From assembly GCA_016218545.1 (NCBI GenBank), contig JACRDQ010000008.1:1-64000 (forward strand): a DNA stretch of 64,000 nucleotides, given 5' to 3'. Positions 52,869 through 60,356 of the stretch are shown here, in pieces; positions within the stretch are counted from its first letter, which is position 1, and each line of letters starts with the position of its first letter. This stretch comes from Elusimicrobiota bacterium (GTDB lineage Bacteria > Elusimicrobiota > Elusimicrobia > UBA1565 > UBA9628). The notes below the pieces were generated by a model. The model did not search any database. It had not been told where the DNA came from and worked only from the letters and a program-made list of their open reading frames with translations. A program made the position numbers and the translations under genes.

Positions 52869-54806
52869 CTACTTCTTCTCTGCCCGGGCCTTGGCCATCT
52901 GGCCGTTGAGGACCTTGTCGATCTGCTTGTCGGTCCACACGAGCTCGCCGTGGTGGCGGGACTTGACCTCGTTCAAGACGCTCTCCAGGGAGCCCTTGAC
53001 CGGCGCGAAGTTCGAGCGCGCCTGCATGGCCTGGGACTCGGTGAACATGGTCATGAAGAAATTCCACGAGGCCGGCATCCAGAAGTCGAAGAATACGCTG
53101 CCGCCCTGTCCGCCCACGCGGGTGTTGGACTGGGTGGGGAGCGCGAAGGTCAGGTTCTCGGCCTTGAGGACCGGGTCCTTGTGCAGGAGCGGGATGATGG
53201 TGCTCAGGGCCTTGATCTGGGCCTGGGCGCTGGCTCCCGAGGCGCGGGCAGCCGCTCCCTCGGAGGCCGCGAGGGCCTTGTAGGTCCCGCTGTTGTCCTC
53301 GTAGTGGCTGCCGACGCGGCGGCCCTGGCTGTCGTAGTCCACGACCTCGACGTTCTCGTTCTGCGAGGCCAGGAGCAGGTACATGGCGCGGCTCTTCTCG
53401 TGGGAGGCCATCTCCGCCATGTCCTTGTCCGCGCCTTGGGCCATCTCGACTGCGGACTTGAGAGCGCCGTCGGCCGCGCCCGCCAGGCTCTGCATGCGGG
53501 ACACGTGGGACTGGTACTCCGTGTCGCGGGCCGAGAGCCGGTCGGAGACGCGGCCGCGCATGGCGCCGTTGAAGCGGTCGTAGGCCGCCTTCTCAGGGGC
53601 GATCTCGGAGGCGCTGAACTCGGAGATGTCGGCGTTGGCGCGCTTGGTCATCTCCTTCAGCCGGCCGCCGAAGAGCCCGGGCACGGTGTCATCGAAGCGC
53701 TTCACGTCCTGCTGATACTGGGCCAGAGCCGCGTCCTGCTGGCCGAGCTCGGCCTTGAAGGACTTGAGGCTCAGCGCCAAGCCGCCCTCGAACTCGGAGG
53801 TCTTGGACCCTGCTTCGAGGCCCGAGAGGGTCTGCTGCCAGGTGGAGGGGAGGTCTCCACCCACGCGCTTGGAGGGGTCCTTGGAGACCGCGTTCTCGTT
53901 CATGGCGGCGCGGGCCGCCACCAAGCCGTCGAAGGCCGCGAAAGTCTTGCCTTCCTTGACGGAGATGGACTTGCCCTCGGAAAGAGCGATCTCCTTCTTG
54001 CCCGCGCTCTCGGCGTAGGCCACGCGCTCCTCCATCCTCTTTTGCCTGCCCCGGGCCTCGGCCTTGATGGCGCCGAGGGGGGCGGGATCGTTGTCGCGGC
54101 GGGCCTTCTCCACGGCGATGATGTCCTGGTTGCTCTTGGAGTTCTCCCACTTGTCGTTCTTGCTCTTGCCGCGCAGCCAGAGGTAGATGCCGGTGCCGGC
54201 CGCAGCCACCGCGGCCACGATGGCGATGATGATGCCGATGGAGGCCTGGTTCGGGTCGGTCTGGAGGGCGTCCTTCTTCGGCGCAGGGACCTCGGCCTTG
54301 GCCGGGGTCCGGGCCTTGGGAGCCTTGGAGCCGCGGGTCAGGTCGGCTCGGACGGGGTCCGCGCCGGACACGGTGACGGCTGAGGCGTCCATGACGATTG
54401 CGGAGCCCTGGAGCTTCTTCTCGCCGGTGTAGTAGCCGGCCAGGTCGGCCTGGGGAGCGTCCTTGAGGTCCGTAGCCATGCCGTCGAGGGTCTCGGAGGC
54501 GGTAGGGTTCTCCTGCTCGGCGTCAGGGGACTGCTCGGCCTGCTGGACCGCCGGGGCCGAGGCTTCCTGCTTGGGGATGGCCTGGTCCTGGCCAGCCTCG
54601 GCTGAGAGGGCGCTGTCAGGCAGGACAGGCGTTCCGACCTGGAGCTTTTGGCCTGTCTTGGCCCGGGTCTGGGGAGCTGAGTCGAGCCCGACCACCGTGG
54701 ACTTCAAGGAGAAGGCCGAGCCCGCCGCGGCGGCCGCCTGGGCGGCGGAAGAGTGCACGATGCACAAAGCAAGGAGAGAGGCTAGGAGAGAACGCAATGG
54801 CTTCAT
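52869..54806 (-). CDS. Exported single-pass coiled-coil protein of unknown function
   Basis: 645 residues from ATG 54806. A signal peptide (MKPLRSLLASLLALCIVHSSAAQA) is followed by a low-complexity Glu/Gln/Ala region. One membrane helix follows (~200-225; SIGIIIAIVAAVAAAGTGIYLWLRG). A long charged helical domain (~230-560) includes VEKARRDNDPAPLGAIKAEA and EMTKRANADISEFSASEIAP. The last ~100 residues look globular (GGSVFFDFWMPASWNFFMTM). I do not recognise it. The 737-aa track ORF starts inside non-coding upstream sequence. An extended -10 (TGG-TACAAT, 54832-54837) and GGAGG ~11 nt before the ATG support this start. Confidence 0.7.
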   Translation of the reverse strand: MKPLRSLLASLLALCIVHSSAAQAAAAAGSAFSLKSTVVGLDSAPQTRAKTGQKLQVGTPVLPDSALSAEAGQDQAIPKQEASAPAVQQAEQSPDAEQENPTASETLDGMATDLKDAPQADLAGYYTGEKKLQGSAIVMDASAVTVSGADPVRADLTRGSKAPKARTPAKAEVPAPKKDALQTDPNQASIGIIIAIVAAVAAAGTGIYLWLRGKSKNDKWENSKSNQDIIAVEKARRDNDPAPLGAIKAEARGRQKRMEERVAYAESAGKKEIALSEGKSISVKEGKTFAAFDGLVAARAAMNENAVSKDPSKRVGGDLPSTWQQTLSGLEAGSKTSEFEGGLALSLKSFKAELGQQDAALAQYQQDVKRFDDTVPGLFGGRLKEMTKRANADISEFSASEIAPEKAAYDRFNGAMRGRVSDRLSARDTEYQSHVSRMQSLAGAADGALKSAVEMAQGADKDMAEMASHEKSRAMYLLLASQNENVEVVDYDSQGRRVGSHYEDNSGTYKALAASEGAAARASGASAQAQIKALSTIIPLLHKDPVLKAENLTFALPTQSNTRVGGQGGSVFFDFWMPASWNFFMTMFTESQAMQARSNFAPVKGSLESVLNEVKSRHHGELVWTDKQIDKVLNGQMAKARAEKK

Positions 54807-54831
54807 GTTTTTTGATACCTCCAAGGCTGGC

Positions 54832-54837
54832 ATTGTA
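54832..54837 (-). promoter_or_regulatory. Extended -10 TGG-TACAAT
   Basis: TACAAT preceded by TGG on the minus strand, ~25 nt before ATG 54806, leaving room for the GGAGG site. Confidence 0.5.
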
Positions 54838-54905
54838 CCACCGCCCCCCGGAGGCGGGGATGAGCGGATGGTCCTATGCGGAGGCCGGTATGCGGCCCTG
54901 CCTGA

Positions 54906-54927
54906 GGGGGGCCGGGAGGGACCCCCC
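54906..54927 (-). terminator. Possible terminator of the polyphosphate operon
   Basis: GGGGGG and CCCCCC face each other across a 10-nt GC-rich loop just after the CHAD stop codon. No T tract follows, so confidence is limited. Confidence 0.35.
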
Positions 54928-54931
54928 GGGC

Positions 54932-55948
54932 CTAGGAGGTTCGGTCCTGCTGCGGGACCATCCGACCTACGAGGATGGAAGCCGCATCCTCGACCTCGCG
55001 GAAGAAAGATCCTGTCTTGGCAGGGTCCCACCTGGTGGTGAAGCGCTTGAACGCGGCCAGCCGCTCCTGGCGAGCCAGGCAAGCGGCATGCACGAGGCCG
55101 GGCACCGGGTTGTCGGGGGAGTTCGAGGCGGCCCTGCCCGGCCTGCCTGCCCGGCCGGCTTCGGCTTCCACCAGCCCGACCGCCCAGGAAGAGGCGGCCT
55201 TCTTGGCGCAGCGGCGGCAGGCTTTCAAGAGCAGGTTGAGGTCGTGCATGGTCCCAAGGTCGTCTTGGAGCTTCTTGAGATGGCCCACGGCCTTCCTACA
55301 GAGGAAGGAGCGCGACAGGAACGGCTCGAGCAGGTAGCGCAGGCCTTTGCCCGCGATGCGGGCCTCATGGATGTGCTCGTCGTCGGAAGGCTCCTGGATG
55401 GCGCGAAGACCCGCGGCCAGGAGCCTGGAGGCCTGCCGGAGCCGGTCCGCGGAGCGTTCGCCGAAGGTCTCCGTCTCCGCAGGGGGGCCGGCTGCGAGGG
55501 CCGAGAGGTCCTCGCGAAGCCCGGCTTCAAGGGCCGTGAAGTCCCGGCACGCCGAGGAGATGAAGGCGCGGCCGTCTTCGGGCGCGGACTTCCGGGCCTT
55601 GGCCAGCAGGGCGTCGAAACCGGGCTTGCGGCTGGGGTGGAGGTCCTTGCCCCAGGCCTTGAGCATTCCTTCAAGCACCTCGGCGTCGCGGGCCGAATTG
55701 GTGTCCTTGGCGAGCCTGCGCAGGGCCTTGACGGTCTTGCGCTTGAGCGCGCCCTCGAAGGAAGGGGCGTAGGCTCTCACCACCACCCGGAGCCTGCGCA
55801 AGCCGACCCTGAGATCGTGCAGGGCTTCGGGGTCGGACGCCTTGGCCAGGAGCTTGGCTGCCTCCGAGGCGGCGTGGAGACGGTGGAGGGCCAGAAGAGC
55901 CGCGGCCTGGGCCACGGGCTTCTCGGGCAGTCCGCGTGGCAGGCGCAC
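54932..55948 (-). CDS. CHAD domain protein (polyphosphate-binding)
   Basis: A 338-residue CHAD (conserved histidine alpha-helical) domain protein. The two repeat-like halves carry the hallmark His and basic residues: ALHDLRVGLRRLRVVVRAY and HIHEARIAGKGLRYLLEPFL, plus KKLQDDLGTMHDL. CHAD domains are known to bind inorganic polyphosphate and decorate polyP granules. No CYTH domain is attached. It is the last gene of an operon with PPK2, PPK1 and SixA, starting 13 nt after sixA, which supports the polyP-binding reading. Confidence 0.93.
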   Translation of the reverse strand: MRLPRGLPEKPVAQAAALLALHRLHAASEAAKLLAKASDPEALHDLRVGLRRLRVVVRAYAPSFEGALKRKTVKALRRLAKDTNSARDAEVLEGMLKAWGKDLHPSRKPGFDALLAKARKSAPEDGRAFISSACRDFTALEAGLREDLSALAAGPPAETETFGERSADRLRQASRLLAAGLRAIQEPSDDEHIHEARIAGKGLRYLLEPFLSRSFLCRKAVGHLKKLQDDLGTMHDLNLLLKACRRCAKKAASSWAVGLVEAEAGRAGRPGRAASNSPDNPVPGLVHAACLARQERLAAFKRFTTRWDPAKTGSFFREVEDAASILVGRMVPQQDRTS

Positions 55949-55961
55949 GGGAGAGGTCCCT

Positions 55962-56465
55962 TCAGGCCATGGCCCTGAGCTGCGAGGGCTGAAGCAGCCA
56001 CTTGAGCAGGCCGCGGCCGGGCTTGGGCGCGGCCTCGAACTCCACGAGCGCGGCAGCGCCCTTGCGCAGGTCGGCGAATGAGTCGGGCTCGCCGGTGAGC
56101 ATACGGGCCAGGAGCGCGCTCAAGTCGGGCTCGTGGCCCACGAGCACGGCTGACGCATGGGAGTCGAGCTCGCCAAGGCGGGTGAACACGGCTCCGGGCT
56201 CGCCTCCGGGCCTGAGGGCCTCGAGCTTCTCGAGCTTGGCCGAGGGAAAGCGCTTGTGGAGGATGTCCGCGGTCTCGATGGCGCGGGCAAGCGGGCTCGA
56301 AACGATGACGTCCACCTTGTCGAGCGTCCCGGCCAGGCCCTTGGCGGCTTTGCGCCATTTGTCGCGGCCCTTCGGGGTCAGGGGCCTGATCTCGTCGGGC
56401 TTGCCCTTCTTGGACCACTCGGCGCGGTCTCCGGCGGCGGCGTGCCTGATGATGATGACCTGCAT
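55962..56465 (-). CDS. sixA: SixA-type histidine phosphatase
   Basis: 167 residues of the histidine phosphatase superfamily (branch 1), closest in size to SixA, which removes phosphate from phosphohistidine. The catalytic RHA motif is at the very N-terminus (MQVIIIRHAAAGDRAEW). The second His is in AVLVGHEPDLSAL, and SSPLARAIETADIL is typical. The 502-aa track ORF extends back through ppk1 in the wrong frame; ATG 56465 is 2 nt after the ppk1 stop. SixA genes often neighbour CHAD and ppk genes. A link to the phosphohistidine intermediate of PPK1 is an attractive inference. Confidence 0.93.
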   Translation of the reverse strand: MQVIIIRHAAAGDRAEWSKKGKPDEIRPLTPKGRDKWRKAAKGLAGTLDKVDVIVSSPLARAIETADILHKRFPSAKLEKLEALRPGGEPGAVFTRLGELDSHASAVLVGHEPDLSALLARMLTGEPDSFADLRKGAAALVEFEAAPKPGRGLLKWLLQPSQLRAMA

Positions 56466-56467
56466 GG

Positions 56468-58738
56468 TCAGTCGGTCTCCTTGGCGGGCTCGGGCTTGGC
56501 CGGGGCCTCCGCCGCGGGCTCGGGAGCGGCGGCAGGGGGCTTGGGCTCCTCCGTCTCGGTCCTGGCCGGCGGCTCGGGGGCCGCGGGCTTGGCCGGCTCC
56601 GGCTCGGCTTTCTTGGCCGGGGCGCGCTCCTCGAGGATGGTGCCCTTGTATTGGGCCTCGGCGAGCTGCTCGAAGAGGGTCTGGGAGCGGATGGCCTCGG
56701 CTCCCTCGGCGCGTTCGACCCGGTCGTACGTCCCGTCGGGCTTGAGCTCCCAGGCCTTGACGTTGTCCATGAGGCTCTTGCCCAGGATGACGTCGGTGAT
56801 GAAGCGGCGGATGCTCGGGTCCTTGACCGGGAAGGCGATCTCGTAGCGCGAGAAGAAGTTCCGCGGCATCCAGTCCGCGCTCGAGAGGAAGAGCCTCTGG
56901 CGCTCCCCGGCGCCGAAGGAGTAGATCCTGCTGTGCTCGAGGAAGCGGTCCACGACGCTCACGACCCTGATGTTGTCGCTCATGCCCCGGATGCCGGGGC
57001 GCAGGCAGCAGATGCCGCGCACCAGGAGCTCCACCTTGACCCCGGCGCGCGAGGCGTCGTAGAGCGCCTCGATGACGTCCGGGTCGACCAGGGAGTTCAT
57101 CTTGGCCGTGATCCTGCCGTCGCCGTCGCTCTTCTGGCGCTTGATCTCCTCGCGGATGAGGCGCATGAACTGCGCGTGGAGGTTGACCGGCGCCACCAGG
57201 AGCTCCTTGAAGCCCGACGGCTCCTGCCTCTGGGAGAGGACGTGGAAGAAGGCGCCCGTCTCGGCCCCGAGGGCCTCGTCCGCGGTGAGCAGGCCCAGGT
57301 CCGTGTACTGGCGCGCCGTGCCCGGGTGGTAGTTGCCCGTGCCCAGGTGGAGGTAGACCCGCTCGACGCCCGCCTCCTCGCGCACGATGCGCGTGACCTT
57401 GCTGTGGACCTTGAAGCCCCCCATGGGGGCCACGACCTTGGCCCCGGCCGCGCGAAGCTCCGTGGCCCACGCCACGTTGGCCGCCTCGTCGAAGCGGGCC
57501 TTGATCTCCACGTAGACCGAGACCTTCTTCCCGGCCCGCGCGGCTTCCTTGAGGGCCTCGATGATGGGGGACTCGCGGCTGGTGCGGTAGAGGGTGTGGT
57601 AGATCTCGCGCACCGCCGGGTCGCGGGCGGCCTGCAGGAGGAAGTTGACCACGATGTCGAACGAGTCGTAAGGGTGATGGAGCAGGATGTCGCGGGTCTT
57701 GAGGATGTCGAAGAGGTCCTTGGAGCGCATGAAGCGCGGGGACTGGGGCCGCACCGGCGGATAGCGGAGCCTCGTCGATGCCGGGGCGTCGAAGACGCGG
57801 CGCATCGCCGGCAGGTCGATGGGCAGGTCGAACCGGTAGAGCGCGGCCGAGTCCAGCCCGAGCTGGGACGCCAGGAAGAGCGAGCCCTCCGAATAGGAGG
57901 CCGCGTCCACCTCCAGGCGGATGACCCGGGCCTCGCCGCGCCTGCGGCGCAGCCCCTGGAGGATCTGCTCCTCGAGGGTGACCTCCTCGTCGGGACGGTA
58001 GCCGAGGTCCGCGTCGCGGATGATCTTGAACGGGAAGGCCTCGATGGCCTCGCGGTCGGGGAACATGTTCTGCGCGCGCGACGCGACCCAGCGGTCCGCG
58101 AGCCCCCAGACCGAGGTCTTGCCGTCGGGGGGGAGCTCCACCAGCCTGTTCTCGCGCTCGCCCAGGTCGATGATGGCGTAGCGGCGCGCGAAGCGCACGA
58201 AGACGTAGATCTTCTGGCTCTGGAGCGGCGGGGGCGGCTCGTCGAGGCGCTGGAGGGCGGCGCGGGCGCCGGTCAGGCGGGCCTGGATGTCGTAGTCGTA
58301 GGGGCTGGCCCCGGCGAACTCGGTGACCAGGCGCACCCCCTGCTTGGCCAAGGTCTCGAGGATGTCCCGGAAGTACCGTGCCTGCAGGGCCTTCTGCCGA
58401 AGGGCGTGCTCGCGGACCAGGGCCAGGAGCTGGCGGGCGGTCAAGCCGTCGGGGTAGCGGTAGTTGGGCGTCCGACTCGTGATCTTGGCGATCTCGGCCA
58501 CGCGCACCATGAAGAACTCGTCGAGGTTGGAGCTGACGATGGAGGCGAAGCGCAGGCGCTCGAGGGCCGGGACCGACGGGTCGGCCGCCTCGTTGAGGAC
58601 CCGGTCGTTGAAGCTCAGCCAGCTCAGGTCCCGGTTGTAGAGGCGCTGGACCGTGGGCGCCGCGTGCGCGGCCGGCGCGGCCGGCTTGGCCTCGAGGAAG
58701 GTCGCGAGCGGCTTCCAGTCCAGCTCGTCGGGCGTCAA
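56468..58738 (-). CDS. ppk1: Polyphosphate kinase 1
   Basis: 756 residues. It makes inorganic polyphosphate from ATP reversibly via a phosphohistidine. Seen: N-terminal YNRDLSWLSFNDRVLNEA, RFASIVSSNLDEFFMVRV, the catalytic region KVHSKVTRIVREE, HLGTGNYHPGTARQYTDLGL, and SRIYSFGAG then LSSADWMPRNF. The start is TTG 58738 (encoding MTPDELDWKPL), overlapping the PPK2 stop as TTGA, with GGAGG ~13 nt upstream. The 1138-aa track ORF is a read-back through ppk2 in the wrong frame. The last ~60 residues are an unusual Pro/Ala/Glu/Lys-rich disordered tail not typical of the family. Confidence 0.95.
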   Translation of the reverse strand: MTPDELDWKPLATFLEAKPAAPAAHAAPTVQRLYNRDLSWLSFNDRVLNEAADPSVPALERLRFASIVSSNLDEFFMVRVAEIAKITSRTPNYRYPDGLTARQLLALVREHALRQKALQARYFRDILETLAKQGVRLVTEFAGASPYDYDIQARLTGARAALQRLDEPPPPLQSQKIYVFVRFARRYAIIDLGERENRLVELPPDGKTSVWGLADRWVASRAQNMFPDREAIEAFPFKIIRDADLGYRPDEEVTLEEQILQGLRRRRGEARVIRLEVDAASYSEGSLFLASQLGLDSAALYRFDLPIDLPAMRRVFDAPASTRLRYPPVRPQSPRFMRSKDLFDILKTRDILLHHPYDSFDIVVNFLLQAARDPAVREIYHTLYRTSRESPIIEALKEAARAGKKVSVYVEIKARFDEAANVAWATELRAAGAKVVAPMGGFKVHSKVTRIVREEAGVERVYLHLGTGNYHPGTARQYTDLGLLTADEALGAETGAFFHVLSQRQEPSGFKELLVAPVNLHAQFMRLIREEIKRQKSDGDGRITAKMNSLVDPDVIEALYDASRAGVKVELLVRGICCLRPGIRGMSDNIRVVSVVDRFLEHSRIYSFGAGERQRLFLSSADWMPRNFFSRYEIAFPVKDPSIRRFITDVILGKSLMDNVKAWELKPDGTYDRVERAEGAEAIRSQTLFEQLAEAQYKGTILEERAPAKKAEPEPAKPAAPEPPARTETEEPKPPAAAPEPAAEAPAKPEPAKETD

Positions 58739-60276
58739 GGGAGGCTCATGCCTCCTTTCCAGCCGTCCGACTTGCGGACCTTGTTGCGCACGGCCTTGGC
58801 CACGGTCTGGAGCACCTTGATGCGGGCGCAGAGCTTGTCGTCCGCCTCCACGAGGGTCCAGGGCGAGTCGTCGACGGAGGTCTCTGCGACCATGTCCGCT
58901 ACCGCGGCGTCGTACTGCGCCTTCTTCTCGCGGTTGCGCCAGTCCTCCGGCGTGATCTTGAAGCGCTTGTAGGCGATCTGCTCGCGCTCCTTGAACCGCC
59001 GGAGCTGTTCGTCGGGGCTGACCTGGAGCCAAAACTTGACGAGGACCGCTCCGGAGCGCGCGAGCTGGCGCTCGAACTCCCGGATCTCCTCGTAGGCGCG
59101 CTTCCAGTCCTGGGTCCGGCAGAAGCCCTCGACGCGCTCGACGAGGACGCGGCCGTACCAGGAGCGGTCGAACATGGCCCAGTGTCCGGCCTTGGGGATG
59201 TGCTTCCAGAAGCGCCAGAGGTAGTGCTTGTGCTTCTCCTCTCCCTCGGGCGCCGCGATGGGGATCACGTTGTAGCCGCGCGGGTCGAGGGCCGAGGTCA
59301 GGCGCCGGATCGTGCCTCCCTTGCCGGAGGCGTCCGAGCCCTCGAAGACCACGATGACGGGCAGGCGCTTGACGTAGCAGAGGTGCTGGAGCACGCGGAG
59401 CTCGTCGGAGAGGTTGTCGAGGGACTCCTCGTAGACCCCCCGGTCCAGCCTCCGGGAGAGGTCGAGGGTGGAGAGGGGGTCGGTCCCCTTGGTGACGCGG
59501 GTCCCGTCGGCCGGGGCCGGCTTGGGCTCGCCGGCCGAGGCGGCCTTGCGCTGGAGGGCCTTGCGGAAGGCCGCGGCCACCTCCTCGGCCACGCGCATGC
59601 GGCGGTGCCTGCGGTCCGTGGCCTCGACCGTGATCCACGGGGCGTGCTTGGCGTGGGTCTCGGCGAGGAGTTCCTCCGCGGTCGAGAGGCGCTCGTTGTA
59701 GAGCTTGTTCTCCTTCCAGGACTCCTTGCTCACCCGGAAGGAGAAGGCCGGGTCCTTCTCCCACTTCTGGAACCGCTTCTTCTGCTCCTTGCGGCCGATG
59801 TGCATCCAGAACTTGAGGATGAGGACGCCGTCGTCGGCCAGCACCTGCTCGAACTGCCGGAAGGACTCGATGCCGGCCTGCCACTTCTTCGTCTTGAGGC
59901 AGGAGTCGAAGCGGTCGCGCAGGAGCCAGTGATAGTAGGAGTGCTGGAAGACCGCGACCTGGCCCCGGGCCGGGATGTCGCGCCAGTAGCGCCAGAAGAA
60001 GGGGCGATAGGCCTCCTCCTCGGTCGGCTCGACGAAGGGGTAGACCCTGGTGCCGCGCGGGTCCATGCGCTCGAGGAGGCGGTTGATGACGTCTCCCTTG
60101 CCCGCGCCTTCCCAGCCCTCGAAGATGAGGAGGACGGGGATGCGGGCCTCGTAGACCTGCCGGTGGAGGCGCTGGAGCTCCAGCATGAGGGCGCTCATCT
60201 TTTCCTTGTAGGCGGAAGGCTCGAGCGCCTTGCCCAGGTCGAGTTTCGCGAGGGAGACCTTGGTTTCAGTGGTCAT
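58735..60276 (-). CDS. ppk2: Two-domain polyphosphate kinase 2
   Basis: 513 residues made of two tandem PPK2 P-loop domains. The N-terminal domain has FEGWEGAGKGDVINRLL and the C-terminal one FEGSDASGKGGTIRRLT. Lid and Asp motifs follow each (for example FDRSWYGRVLVERVEGF in the second; the first has FQHSYYHWLLRDRF). This two-domain layout matches class II PPK2 enzymes, which use polyP to phosphorylate AMP to ADP. In the first domain DRSWY is altered to QHSYY, as is usual when only the C-terminal copy is catalytic. ATG 60276 is 6 nt after a consensus TATAAT, so it is leaderless. It is the first gene of the ppk2-ppk1-sixA-CHAD operon. Confidence 0.94.
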   Translation of the reverse strand: MTTETKVSLAKLDLGKALEPSAYKEKMSALMLELQRLHRQVYEARIPVLLIFEGWEGAGKGDVINRLLERMDPRGTRVYPFVEPTEEEAYRPFFWRYWRDIPARGQVAVFQHSYYHWLLRDRFDSCLKTKKWQAGIESFRQFEQVLADDGVLILKFWMHIGRKEQKKRFQKWEKDPAFSFRVSKESWKENKLYNERLSTAEELLAETHAKHAPWITVEATDRRHRRMRVAEEVAAAFRKALQRKAASAGEPKPAPADGTRVTKGTDPLSTLDLSRRLDRGVYEESLDNLSDELRVLQHLCYVKRLPVIVVFEGSDASGKGGTIRRLTSALDPRGYNVIPIAAPEGEEKHKHYLWRFWKHIPKAGHWAMFDRSWYGRVLVERVEGFCRTQDWKRAYEEIREFERQLARSGAVLVKFWLQVSPDEQLRRFKEREQIAYKRFKITPEDWRNREKKAQYDAAVADMVAETSVDDSPWTLVEADDKLCARIKVLQTVAKAVRNKVRKSDGWKGGMSLP

Positions 60277-60282
60277 GGAGGC

Positions 60283-60350
60283 ATTATATCTTAGCCCTCC
60301 AAGCATAAGCCAGGCTGCTCTTGCCGCTCCAGCCAAGGTAGAGATATACT
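60283..60350. promoter_or_regulatory. Divergent leaderless promoters of ppk2 and the caspase-like gene
   Basis: Minus strand: TATAAT (60283-60288) ends 6 nt before ATG 60276. Plus strand: TTGCCG (60321-60326), an 18-nt spacer and TATACT (60345-60350), 6 nt before GTG 60357. Neither start has a Shine-Dalgarno. Confidence 0.65.
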
Positions 60351-60356
60351 CTTTCA

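Noticed and set aside
56468-59884. 1138-aa ORF as a long PPK1
   Set aside because: The first ~380 residues are ppk2 read in another frame; PPK1 starts at TTG 58738.
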